DNA of 64,000 nucleotides, from positions 1 to 64,000 of the forward strand of contig UCEZ01000051.1 of the NCBI GenBank assembly GCA_900471525.1. The letters run 5' to 3'. This document shows, one piece after another, positions 27,292 through 36,500 of this stretch. Position 1 is the first letter of the stretch. Every line of letters starts with the position of its first letter. A program made the position numbers and the translations under genes. Origin of the DNA: Hyphomicrobiales bacterium (GTDB lineage Bacteria; Pseudomonadota; Alphaproteobacteria; Rhizobiales; Rhizobiaceae). The notes beneath the pieces are model-generated. The model saw only the letters and a program-made list of their open reading frames with translations, was not told the DNA's origin and did not search any database.

Positions 27292-28227
27292 TCAAGCCGC
27301 CACTTGTTGTGCCGCAGGCTGCAGACCATGCAGATAGACCACAGCGCGCTGCGCATGCGCTGCCGCCGAGAAGATATACCGCTTGTCGTTTTTCAGGACT
27401 TCGAGCCAGGACGCAACGTAGCTCGCATGATCCGCTCGTGGTTCCATCTCAGGGACGATGCCAAGGTCAGCTGACAGGAATACGGACCCCAGTTCGGCCA
27501 CAAGTTCCTCGCGGGCACGCTCGGATCTGTCCTTGCTGTAACGCGCGAGGTCGCGATCAAGCCGGTGCTTTGCGCCGCTCCAATGCACGCTTTCATGCCC
27601 GAGCGTCGCATAATAGGATTCGACGTCGCGGAAGGTTTCGATCGGCGGCATCTGGATCAGATCCGGACCTGGAGCGTAGAAGGCCTTGTTGCCAGCATGG
27701 CGGATCACGGCTCCCGTCGCCGCGAAGAATGCGTCGGCTGCGGCGATCCGATTCAAACCGGCCTTCGGATCATGCGGAAGAGAAGGCCGATACCCATCAG
27801 GCAGATCATCGATCTGTTCGACGTTGAAAACCGTGTAGGTTTTCAGAAACGGAATATCGCGTTCGACCTCATCGCCGTTTTCGGCCGTTTCGGTCTTTTT
27901 GACCCGGTTCGCATAGACGACCGTCGAGCCAGTCTCACCCTTGCGAACATGGGCGCCTAACTCGACTGCCTGGCGGAACGTCATCCATGTCGGCGAGCGA
28001 AACCCGCGCGCGACGGCCTCCGACCAGAGCAGCAGAACATTGATGCCGGAATATGGCTCACCATTGTGGCGCAATGGCCGGGTGACCCGGCCTTCCAGAT
28101 TGCGTGTGCTCCAGGGCTGAACCCAGGGCCGGACGCCCTCCTCCAGCGCGGCCACGATGCGGTCTGTGATTTTCGCATGGATGTCGACGCGGGTTTCCTG
28201 ACCGCTCTTCCTGTTTTCCTGTCTCAT
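27292..28227 (-). CDS. ardC: ArdC-like antirestriction protein
   Basis: This 311-residue protein has the ArdC layout: an N-terminal single-strand-DNA-binding domain (about 12-135, with PWVQPWSTRNLEGRV and YSGINVLLLW) and a C-terminal zincin-type metallopeptidase domain with HESVH near residue 210. In other plasmids ArdC protects incoming DNA from restriction. The position in the predicted leading region on the T-strand-template orientation fits a role early in the recipient. The start at 28227 follows GAGGAGAAGAAGA. Confidence 0.9.
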   Translation of the reverse strand: MRQENRKSGQETRVDIHAKITDRIVAALEEGVRPWVQPWSTRNLEGRVTRPLRHNGEPYSGINVLLLWSEAVARGFRSPTWMTFRQAVELGAHVRKGETGSTVVYANRVKKTETAENGDEVERDIPFLKTYTVFNVEQIDDLPDGYRPSLPHDPKAGLNRIAAADAFFAATGAVIRHAGNKAFYAPGPDLIQMPPIETFRDVESYYATLGHESVHWSGAKHRLDRDLARYSKDRSERAREELVAELGSVFLSADLGIVPEMEPRADHASYVASWLEVLKNDKRYIFSAAAHAQRAVVYLHGLQPAAQQVAA

Positions 28228-28385
28228 TCTTCTTCTCCTCTATTCGAAGACCGCGCCCATCGCGGTCCGTCACGGCGGTCGAGGAGCGAAGGCCGAAGAC
28301 GGCGCACCCGTTGGCGACGATTGGAGATTTCAGAAGATGAGATCCGGGCCGAAACGTAGTGGAGGACGGCTTGCCGTTGCGCCGG
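28228..28385 (-). promoter_or_regulatory. Conserved leader of ardC
   Basis: Contains the hairpin GACCGCG/CGCGGTC (28249-28267, loop CCCAT) 22 nt before the start codon and the 22-nt element 28349-28370 (core AGTGGAGGACGGC). Both match the DUF736 leader at 26616-26634 and 26683-26704. The arms differ by a compensated base pair (G-C against A-T), so the structure rather than the sequence is kept. Confidence 0.65.
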
Positions 28386-28523
28386 CACCCTGCCGGCCGA
28401 AGCTAGACCGCGATCCGGGACGGACCGCGCGGGTGCGAAATGCACATACAAAATGGCCGGAGCCTCGCTGCGCCGACCGCTTCAATCGGGAAGAGAAAGC
28501 GGGGCCGAAGCCCCGCGGTCGCC

Positions 28524-29108
28524 TTATTCGAATGCTGCCATCTGGGCAGTGGCTGCCTTTTGGTCGACGGATACGCCGGGCTGTTCGACGGTTCGCTCGT
28601 AGGGCTTCCAGGTTTCGCCGGTGATGTCCTCGTAGGCGGAGACGGCGCCTTCTGCCGCCATTCTGAGAACGTGGGCCTGCAGGCCCATATCGGCGGCAAA
28701 TTCGCGCTTGCGTTGGGCGCGGCTGTCGAACCCGACAGGACCCTGGAGATCTTCGTCACGATAGTCGTTCGAGAGCTTGGTGGTGAGGTCGCGCGCTTCT
28801 GTCACCGAGCGGCTGTAGAATTGCCCGGCGCCGTAGGCGGAACCGACGAAGGAGCCGACGATGCGCTGCATGTGGATCTGCATGGCCTTTTCGGCAAGGC
28901 CATCTTTCAGTGCCTCGGCGCTCTCGATCAGTTGGCTGCGATGGAGATCGCGGATGCCGTCGCTGTCGATGACGGCGAGACCGAAGCTTTCGGAGATGCG
29001 CAGCGCCTGGGCACTATCCGGGCAGGCGTGCCTGACCATTTCGAGGGTTGTTGCGCGCTGGGACTTTGGAGGCCGAGCCTTTTGGGTCGAGCGGGAAGTG
29101 GGGGCCAT
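28524..29108 (-). CDS. Conserved hypothetical plasmid protein, 194 residues
   Basis: This protein starts at the ATG at 29108 (ribosome-binding site AAAGGAACCC). It has a basic N-terminus (MAPTSRSTQKARPPKSQR), a mainly helical body, and a late SAYEDITGETWKPYER segment. I know of similar proteins in rhizobial plasmid leading regions between ardC and parB-like genes but cannot name a domain. No signal peptide or membrane segment is seen. It is preceded by a long hairpin-rich leader that shares an element with the ParB-like gene. Confidence 0.6.
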   Translation of the reverse strand: MAPTSRSTQKARPPKSQRATTLEMVRHACPDSAQALRISESFGLAVIDSDGIRDLHRSQLIESAEALKDGLAEKAMQIHMQRIVGSFVGSAYGAGQFYSRSVTEARDLTTKLSNDYRDEDLQGPVGFDSRAQRKREFAADMGLQAHVLRMAAEGAVSAYEDITGETWKPYERTVEQPGVSVDQKAATAQMAAFE

Positions 29109-29577
29109 GATGGGTTCCTTTCGAGCGATGTTTCAGCGAAGCCCGCAGGCGGCCGGTCGTTTATCCGGCTCTGTTCCTCGGGTGCGGTCGAGAGGACATG
29201 GGCGCCAGCGGTCCGGCCCAAGGTCAGGACGCTGCAGGCTGAGCGAGGATGGGTTGCGGATGATGCGGATCGCGCAAGCGGTCTGCGACAGACGCGGCCC
29301 TGCCTTGCGAGGACGCGGTGATCCTGCCGCAACGCGGCGCGAAGCGGCCTTTGACCGGGACGTGCCCATGTCAGACCGCAGCAAAACCGAGGAGCTGGGC
29401 CGGCCAGATGGCTGGCTTCAGGAGGATCAAGCGATCGCGCGGCAGGTTTCCATCATGGCGAGGCACCCCGTTTGCCGATTACAGGCTCACGCCTCAGATC
29501 ATCGCAAGCCCCAACGTCGTCCGCCGCGCCCATGACATGCGAGGAGCAGCGCGTCGGGAATTGCTTTGTGACGCTCG
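29109..29577 (-). promoter_or_regulatory. Long leader of the 194-residue protein gene
   Basis: The 470 nt between this gene and panD hold no convincing gene. At 29303-29318 CCTTGCGAGGACGCGG recurs, with one extra A, at 32191-32207 in the leader of the ParB-like gene. GCTGAGCGAGGATGGG (29239-29254) loosely resembles the GTGGAGGACGG core of the ardC and DUF736 leaders. Confidence 0.4.
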
Positions 29578-30030
29578 TTATGCGCCAGACACGAGCAAAG
29601 GAATTGGCAGTGTCGTATTCGCCTCATCGAGGATGTCGAACGTGTATCGTCCTTGCGGATCGACATCGACCGAGTAGCTCAGTCGGTCACGAACACGGTT
29701 GTCTTCATCGAACGTGAGCACCTTGGGCTTCAACGACGTAATCCGGGCTTCGTCGAGATAGACCGAGTTGCAGATGATGACCTGATCACCGGGCTGACAT
29801 GTGCGCGCGGCGGCGCCATTCAGAATGCAGCACCTCGAGCCACGTTCACCCAGGATGACGTAAGTGGAAATCCGTGCGCCGGAATTCTTGTTCCAGATCT
29901 CGACGAACTCCATGGGAAGAATGCCGGCTTCTTCGCAATGGTCCGGATCCAGCGTAATGGACCCATGGTAGTTGAGGTTCGCCTCTGTCACGGTGATGCC
30001 GTGAAGTTTCCCTGCGACCAGCTTTCTCAT
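29578..30030 (-). CDS. panD: Aspartate 1-decarboxylase precursor
   Basis: PanD makes beta-alanine from aspartate for pantothenate and CoA synthesis. The 150-residue proenzyme has the self-cleavage Gly-Ser in YHGSITL (about residues 23-24), the conserved RISTYVI with the Tyr near 57, and [16 protein letters not shown]. The C-terminus is about 20 residues longer than E. coli PanD. It starts at the ATG at 30030 after AGAAGGGCTGACGAAC. A biosynthetic gene among plasmid leading-region genes is unexpected. It follows a 53-residue ORF by 64 nt, and the two may share a transcript. Confidence 0.92.
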   Translation of the reverse strand: MRKLVAGKLHGITVTEANLNYHGSITLDPDHCEEAGILPMEFVEIWNKNSGARISTYVILGERGSRCCILNGAAARTCQPGDQVIICNSVYLDEARITSLKPKVLTFDEDNRVRDRLSYSVDVDPQGRYTFDILDEANTTLPIPLLVSGA

Positions 30031-30094
30031 TGTTCGTCAGCCCTTCTTTTCGTCGCGACTTTATTAGAGCAAGGCCTCTCCGTCTGGAAGGCGT

Positions 30095-30256
30095 TTAGAC
30101 AGCCAATCGCTCAGCGCCGAGCGCATGGCCCGCTGGGAGCGTTGTCATTCCACGAATGGGAATCACGTAGGGCTGATATGATCCGTCGCGGTTTGGCTCC
30201 CCGGCGTTTGCGTGCGGCAATAATGTCCGATCTCTCTTTTGCTTGTCAGTGGACAT
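30095..30256 (-). CDS. Small hypothetical protein, 53 residues
   Basis: ATG 30256 is preceded by a near-perfect AGGAGAC at 6-nt spacing. The product (MSTDKQKRDRTLLPHANAGE onward, ending HALGAERLAV) is hydrophilic with several Pro and Gly and no membrane segment. It lies between a terminator and panD on the same strand. I do not recognise it. The ribosome-binding site is the main evidence that it is real. Confidence 0.5.
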   Translation of the reverse strand: MSTDKQKRDRTLLPHANAGEPNRDGSYQPYVIPIRGMTTLPAGHALGAERLAV

Positions 30257-30288
30257 TGTTGTCTCCTGTACTGCCGTTAAAACAGAAA

Positions 30289-30309
30289 CGCCGGCAGCAA
30301 GTGCCGGCG
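30289..30309 (-). terminator. Rho-independent terminator after the ParB-like gene
   Basis: CGCCGGCA/TGCCGGCG is an 8-bp stem with a 5-nt loop. On the - strand it is followed at once by TTTCTGTTTT, a good T-tract. It lies 29 nt beyond the stop of the ParB-like gene. Confidence 0.8.
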
Positions 30310-30337
30310 GCGTTGGTTCAGGTTTTGAGCGTATCGG

Positions 30338-32044
30338 CTACTCGGCCGCCTCGCTGAAGCCTTCGTCGACCGCCTCCTCAACGGGGTCGCTATCTTCCAG
30401 GAGCCCATCGCCAGTGGATTGGTCCACCACACCTTCCGCGATTTCGCTCCCATCCTCCTCGGTTTCGATGGGTGCGTGACGTGCCGCCCAGGACCGGACG
30501 TCTTCCACCGCCGGCGCCAACAGCGCTGCCGGATGAACGAGCTTCGCGTCTGTGAAATGCTCGACCAGAGCGACTCTGGTATCCTTGACCTTGATGCGGC
30601 CCGGGACCCCCGCCGCATCCGCGGCTGCCTCCAAAGCGTTGCGTGAGAGGCAGGAGAGGAAGTCTTCCGTGGCCATGTTTGGCAGGAAGCCGTCGGCACT
30701 GATCGCTTCGCCGGCGATGCGTGCGACGAGCCCGCTGTCCGAGCGGTTGCGCCGCAAGGACATGACCTCGATCAGGACCGAACGCGCGACCTGAACCAGC
30801 GTGTCCCGATCGAAGGAGAGTTTTCCATCCTCGCCGATCAGCCGGGCAGCATGCGGTCCGCATTTCGCATGGCCGTAAGGATTGTCCGAGGAACCGCTGG
30901 CGATGCTGACATTCGTGCCAGCGAAGGCGAGAATGAGCAGCGCCGTCAGTGTGTCTTCTTCGATCGGGGCACGCGCCAACGCTTCATGCAGCGCATCGGT
31001 GCGCAGGTCGCCGATCATATCGAGACCCTTCTGCGTGACGTCAGGCCGCTGCTTTGCTTCCGTCGTCTCCTCGACGGGAGCCGTGACACCATCAACCGTC
31101 TTCGTCTTCCTGGTTTCCGGCATGCGATAAACGACCGACTGAACGGAGCCATCGCGCTGATTGACATACCAGCCGGTGAGATCGCCCTTGCCCGCCTTGC
31201 CGTAGACCTGTTGTGCCTTGGCCGGCAGCTTGACCTGCCCGTATTCATTGGCTTCGATAATCGCGCCACGCTTGGGCAGATTGTTCGCCAGCCATTCCTG
31301 CTGCGCGCCGAAGAAGGCCTCGACGTCGATCGTGTAGCGGCTGTCCTCGTCAGCCGGGGCAAACAAGTCCTCGGCCCAGATGATGCCATATGCCTGTGCC
31401 AGATCTTCGCCGAAGCTGGCATGCTTGGCGAGCATGCGCGTCTTGGTCAGCGCACGGGCGACTTCCCACCAGGATACTTGCGGATCCTGCTTCTTCGGCT
31501 TGTACTTCTTCCAGACCTCCACCTGTTCGTCCTGGCTGGCAGCGGCAATGGTACGGAGTTGCTGCTCGTTTGGCATATCGCCCCGCGCCATCTGATCGAG
31601 CATGGCTGGCGGGATGTTGGCCAGCAGCCGGAGCTTGCGGATCTGGCGAACCGGCAGCGCCAAGGCCAGCGCGATCGATTCCTCGGTCCATCCGAGTGCG
31701 ACTAGGCGTTCGATGGCGCGCCACTGGTCGACGGGATTGAGCGGCTCGCGCGCGACGTTCTCCGCGAAGGAGCGCATCGCACCGCCATCCGTCGGCAGCT
31801 CAGCGACAAGCACTTCAATTTCCGCGAGGCCGGCGGCGATCGCCTGGGTTACGCGGCGGTGACCGGCATCAATGATGTAACCGTTGCCGCCGCTCACCTC
31901 CGCGGAGATGATTGGCGGCTGAACGAGGCCAACAGCCTTGATGGAAGCCAGCAGGACAGCATCCGATTGCGGCGATGACTTGGTGAGGCGCGTCCGGTCA
32001 GGATTTTCTCTGAGCGCTCGCGGATCGATGGTGATCAGTTTCAT
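30338..32044 (-). CDS. ParB/RepB/Spo0J-like plasmid protein
   Basis: This 568-residue protein starts at the ATG at 32044 (AGGATCTTACC upstream). The N-terminal ParB/Srx-type domain (about 1-100) has SIKAVGLVQPPII and the GHRR motif at 61-64. A KorB/ParB-like HTH region follows (about 105-150, including TEESIALALALPVRQIRKL). The long C-terminal part has no clear domain and ends in an acidic tail. No ParA partner is nearby and the protein is much longer than plasmid ParB, so it is probably the ParB-like accessory protein common in alphaproteobacterial leading regions and not the partition protein. Confidence 0.8.
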   Translation of the reverse strand: MKLITIDPRALRENPDRTRLTKSSPQSDAVLLASIKAVGLVQPPIISAEVSGGNGYIIDAGHRRVTQAIAAGLAEIEVLVAELPTDGGAMRSFAENVAREPLNPVDQWRAIERLVALGWTEESIALALALPVRQIRKLRLLANIPPAMLDQMARGDMPNEQQLRTIAAASQDEQVEVWKKYKPKKQDPQVSWWEVARALTKTRMLAKHASFGEDLAQAYGIIWAEDLFAPADEDSRYTIDVEAFFGAQQEWLANNLPKRGAIIEANEYGQVKLPAKAQQVYGKAGKGDLTGWYVNQRDGSVQSVVYRMPETRKTKTVDGVTAPVEETTEAKQRPDVTQKGLDMIGDLRTDALHEALARAPIEEDTLTALLILAFAGTNVSIASGSSDNPYGHAKCGPHAARLIGEDGKLSFDRDTLVQVARSVLIEVMSLRRNRSDSGLVARIAGEAISADGFLPNMATEDFLSCLSRNALEAAADAAGVPGRIKVKDTRVALVEHFTDAKLVHPAALLAPAVEDVRSWAARHAPIETEEDGSEIAEGVVDQSTGDGLLEDSDPVEEAVDEGFSEAAE

Positions 32045-32358
32045 GGTAAGATCCTCTCGGGTATTGGGGCGGACACGCTGTCCATCCCTCCTCGTCTTCC
32101 TCTCGAAGACCTCTCCCGAACCGCAGGACGGACCGGCGGCTGCCATTGCGGCAGAGCATGCCCGGCTTGCGCACAAGCGAGGCTCGTGAGCCTTGCGAAG
32201 GACGCGGGCCTGGTACTGCGAACGGCGCGATTGAGGGAACCGTCAGCCGATGGGCTGTTTCTGCGAACCGGTTTCCTCTTCCCCTTTCGCGTTTCTCCTG
32301 ATTTCATTGTCCGAAAATCTGTCACGCCATTTTAGGCAATTAGTGTTGAACTGAGGCC
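32045..32358. promoter_or_regulatory. Divergent leader between the ParB-like and ligase genes
   Basis: On the - side, TCGAAGACC (32103-32111) matches the same bases in the ardC leader (28244-28252), and CCTTGCGAAGGACGCGG (32191-32207) matches the leader of the 194-residue protein. GGCTCGTGAGCC (32181-32192) is a near-perfect palindrome. The + strand promoter for the ligase gene must also lie here, but I cannot place it. Confidence 0.45.
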
Positions 32359-33405
32359 ATGACAAAGCCGCCGCGCCAAACCTCTCAGCCGCTTTTGCGG
32401 GATACGGAAGCGCCGGTCAGATCCAGACCGCGCAAACCGCGCGACCCGGCGCAGCCGCAACTTCCCTTCGACCCAATGCCGGATCGGATCGAACCTTGCC
32501 TGGCTCTGCTGAAGGCAAAACCACCGGTCGGTCCGGAATGGGCCTTCGAGGTGAAGTGGGATGGCTACCGGGTGGCGGTCCACATCGGGCCGAAAGGGGT
32601 GCGGATCCTCACCCGTGGCGGACATGACTGGACTGACCGGTTTCCCGCAATCGCTGCGGCAGCCAAGGAATTGAACGTAGGGACCGCCATTCTCGACGGG
32701 GAAGCGGTGGTCCTTGATGCGCAAGGGCGATCGGAGTTCGGCGCGTTGCAGCGGTCGCTGGGTGGGCGAGGAGGAAAGATATCCTCGGACGAGGCCGTCC
32801 TCTATGCATTCGATCTCCTGTATTTCGATGGCCACGATCTGACGAGAATGGAGCAATCCGGCCGCCGGCATCTGCTGGAGGATCTTCTTGGAGAGAGCCA
32901 AGGCGCAATCCGGCTGTCGCAGGAGGTCGAGGCCGACGGCGACGCCTTCCTGAGTGCGGCCTGTGAGCATGGGCTCGAGGGCATCATCGCAAAGCATCGC
33001 GACAAGCCTTATCGGTCGGGCCGGCTTGGCGATTGGTTGAAGATAAAATGTATCCAGAGCGACAGCTTCTTCATCGTCGGCTATGAGCTGTCGACATCGG
33101 CGCATGGCGGGATCCGCAGCCTGCTGCTGGCGGCTCGGCGGGGCGACGAGCTTGTCTACGTCGGATCTGTCGGAACTGGCTTCAACGAGCGCGATCTCGT
33201 CACTCTTCGCAAAACGTTGGACAAGCTCAAGACCAAGCGCGCGCCGGTTGCCGTCACGGGCAAGAATATCGTGTTTGCGCAGCCCACTCTGATTGCCAAG
33301 ATTGAATATCGCGCCTGGACCGACGACGGCAACCTGCGGCACGCTTCCTATAAAGGACTGCGCGAGGTGCAGGATAACGCTGCGGTCTACGAGATGGATG
33401 AGTAG
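32359..33405 (+). CDS. ATP-dependent DNA ligase (LigD ligase-domain type)
   Basis: This 348-residue protein has an adenylation domain with motif I EVKWDGYR (nucleotidyl Lys about 66), motif III-like LDGEAVVLDAQGR, motif IV-like GLEGIIAKHRD, and motif V DWLKIKC. A C-terminal OB domain follows (about 235-348). It resembles the ligase module of bacterial NHEJ LigD without the polymerase and nuclease domains, and no Ku gene is in the window. It seals nicks, perhaps in newly circularised or damaged plasmid DNA. The start ATG 32359 follows CTGAGG. It is transcribed opposite to its neighbours. Confidence 0.9.
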   Translation: MTKPPRQTSQPLLRDTEAPVRSRPRKPRDPAQPQLPFDPMPDRIEPCLALLKAKPPVGPEWAFEVKWDGYRVAVHIGPKGVRILTRGGHDWTDRFPAIAAAAKELNVGTAILDGEAVVLDAQGRSEFGALQRSLGGRGGKISSDEAVLYAFDLLYFDGHDLTRMEQSGRRHLLEDLLGESQGAIRLSQEVEADGDAFLSAACEHGLEGIIAKHRDKPYRSGRLGDWLKIKCIQSDSFFIVGYELSTSAHGGIRSLLLAARRGDELVYVGSVGTGFNERDLVTLRKTLDKLKTKRAPVAVTGKNIVFAQPTLIAKIEYRAWTDDGNLRHASYKGLREVQDNAAVYEMDE

Positions 33406-33430
33406 CGGATTGCCACCGCGCGCTAAAACG

Positions 33431-33464
33431 AAAAGGCGCTCGACCCTTTCGGGGAGCGCCTTTT
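33431..33464. terminator. Bidirectional terminator between ligase and helicase genes
   Basis: AAAAGGCGCTC (33431-33441) pairs perfectly with GAGCGCCTTTT (33454-33464). With A on one side and T on the other it can terminate both converging transcripts. Confidence 0.88.
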
Positions 33465-33598
33465 CCGACCCGGATAGCTTCTCACGCGCGGCAGTCGCCA
33501 CTGCGAGGCAAGTCATCAAAACGGGTGATGACCGGTAGATATGATGGAGCGGCCGTCGTTTCAAGCGGCCGCCCGACCCTGTTGTCAAAAACCTGTGG

Positions 33599-36500
33599 CT
33601 AAGCCGCCGCACGGTCGATATTTGTCGCCTGGCCATCGCCCTCTGCGTCATCGGTCGCCGCCAGATCCTTCTCGATCTCAGCCAGTTCCCGCAACTTGAG
33701 TTCGAATTCCGCCTCCAAGGCAAAGCCCTCGCCCAGACGCGGTTGGTATGATGCCAGACGGCGCTGCGCGTCGGCGAGCCGATGACGATAGTTGTCCCGT
33801 TCACCATCGAAGTTCGAAAGCGCATGTTCCAGCCGCGAAACCGCACCGACCGGCGTGACTGTCACCGGCAATTCGATCTCGTAGTCAGCGCCGGTGCGTT
33901 GAAGCATGGTCGCATAACGATAGCCGTCCTTGCCGAACCGCTCGCCCGAATATTCCAGATCGAAACCGCCAATCGAAGCGACGACGACCTCTCCTTGCTG
34001 CTGCAGCTGAACCAGCGTCAGGATTTCCTTCATCAGCGCGCGACCGGCGAGCTTGCGCTCATCGAACGCGGCGCCTTCAACCTGCATGACAAAGCCATCG
34101 CCGGATGTCGGAACAAGCCGCTCGATGTCCGTGCCGATCTCCCCAATGCGGCGGGCCGAGGCCTCGATGTCGCGCTCGGCATCGCGAATCTGCCTGCGAA
34201 TGGCGTGCTGATCATCAATATGGGCAGCACGCAGCCGGTCCAGGCGAGCGATCTCCGCTTCCAGTCCGGCCTTCTGCATCAGCCGCGGGTCGCCGGAGGC
34301 AATTGCCTTGGCCATAGCGAACTGATTTGCCTGCCCCTCACCCATGTCCTCCAGCCGCCGGACGCTGGTATCGCCGGAGAGAGCGGCGGCGATGAAGCGA
34401 GCCTTGCGCTCGTTGTTCTGCCACATCGTGGCATCGAGCGAACCGAGGGTCGCGTAAGCGAAGACATCAACTTCGTCGTGCTGATTTCCCTGCCGGATGA
34501 TGCGGCCTTCCCGCTGTTCGATCTGCGACGGTAGCCACGGCACATCGAGATGGTGCAGCGCTTTCAGGCGTGCCTGCACGTTGACGCCGGTGCCCATGGT
34601 CTCGGACGAACCGATGATGAAGCGGATCTTGCCGGCGTTGAAATCGTTGAAAAGGCGCTGTTTGGCCTCGGATTTCTTGAAGTCCTGCATATAGGCGATC
34701 TCGAAGGCCGGAACGCCCAGACGAACGAGTTGGTCCCGGATCCAGCGATAGGCGGAAAAGCCGCGCGACGCCTCGACCGAGATCGTGCCAAGATCGGAAA
34801 AGATCAGCTGGCCGGCGCCCGGTCGTTCGAAAGGCTTGTCATCCTTGCGGCGATATTCGGCCTCGCTTGTCTCCTGCCAGATGCGGAAGGCATTGCGGAC
34901 GAGCGCGTTGAGCTTATTGCCCTCCTCGTTGTCGTCGGCAGGATCGACCAGCCGTAGATCGATCGCCGCATGGCGGCCATCGGTGATGACGGAGAGCAGA
35001 ATGTCGTCGCCGGGCTTGGCCGGGCCGTCGCGCATCTCGATTGTCTTGATCCGCGCATCGAGCTGTTTCTGGTAGGCCTTGAAGGCTGCGGTCGGTTCGG
35101 CGGTGACGATTTGACGTTTGCCGCCGGAAATCTCCGGCACCTTCACATAGGTCCTGAGATCGGCCGGCAGCACAACGTCGGCAAAGGAGCGGAACATTGC
35201 GATCAGTTCCGGCACGTTGACGAACTGGCTGAAGCGCGTCACCGGCTTGTATTTGCCGGAGGGCTGCAATTCGAGCTCTGTCGAAGTGTCACCGAAGGTG
35301 CTGGCCCAGGCGTCGAATTCGTGCAGACCTCGCTCGGACAACGCCGCTGTATCCATCAGCCGCTGGACGGAGAACATCTCTCCGAGCGTATTGGTAATCG
35401 GCGTGCCCGACGCCAGCACCAGCGCCCGGCCCGGGTTCTTCGTCTCGATAAGGCGGGATTTGACGAACAGATCCCATGCGCGCTGGGAGCCGTTCGGATC
35501 GACGCCGCGCAGTGTCGACATGTTGGTGGCGAAGGATAGCTTGCGGAACTCCTGCGCCTCATCGACGATGATCTGATCGATGCCGATCTCTGAGATGGTC
35601 AGCAGGTCGTCCTTGCGGGTGGAGAGTGCCTCCAACCTCTCCTTGTGGCCCTCCTTCATGCGTTCGATGCGCTTGCGTGAGTGCCGGTCCTGACTGTCGA
35701 CCTTGGTGAGCAGATCCTCGTAGAGCTCCAGTTCGTCCTGGATCATCTGCGCCTCGAAGGCGGATGGCACCGAGATGAACCGGAAGGCTGAATGTGTGAT
35801 GATCACAGCATCCCAATTGGCGGTCGCCGCACGCGATAAAAACCGGTGGCGCTTCTCCTTGACGAAGTTGGTCTCGTCGGCGACGAGGATGCGGGCATTC
35901 GGGTAAAGAGCCAGAAACTCCCGGGCCGCTTGCGCCAGGCAATGGCCGGGAACGACGAGCATCGCCTTGTTGATCAGCCCGAGCCGGCGCTGTTCCATCA
36001 CCGCGGCTGCCATCGTCAGCGTTTTGCCGGCGCCGACGGCATGGGCAAGGTAGGTGGTTCCTGCCGAGATGATCCGCCAGATGCCGCGCTTCTGATGCCC
36101 ATAAAGAGAAAAGGCGCCTGAGGCGCCTGGTAACTGGAGATGATTGCCGTTGAAATGCCGCGGCGCGATATTGTTGAAGGTGTCGTTATAGACCCGCGCC
36201 AGCCGGTCGGTGCGGTCGGGGTCCGACCAGATCCACGACTGGAAAGCGGCCTTGATCTTGGCGAGCTTTTCCTTGGCCGCTTCCGTCTCCACCGTGTTGA
36301 GGATCCGGCGCTCGGTGTCGCCATCTCGGATGGTATCGAAAATCTGGGGAACCGATGAATTCAAAGCATCGGACAAGAGCTGGCCGGCGTGCCGGCGATG
36401 GGTGCCCCATTCGGTGGTGCCGGCGGCGGACCATTCCAGCTGCCGGGCATTGACGGTCCAGGTCGCCAGTTCCGGCATATGGTGAATGGTGGTATCGGCT

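Noticed and set aside
30338-32044. Partition gene parB of a plasmid replication unit
   Set aside because: No parA/repA or repC neighbour is present, and the protein is far longer than plasmid ParB; a ParB-like accessory protein fits better.
32332-33846. 504-residue open frame antisense to the ligase gene
   Set aside because: It runs through the bidirectional terminator at 33431-33464 and overlaps the helicase 3' end; no recognisable domain.
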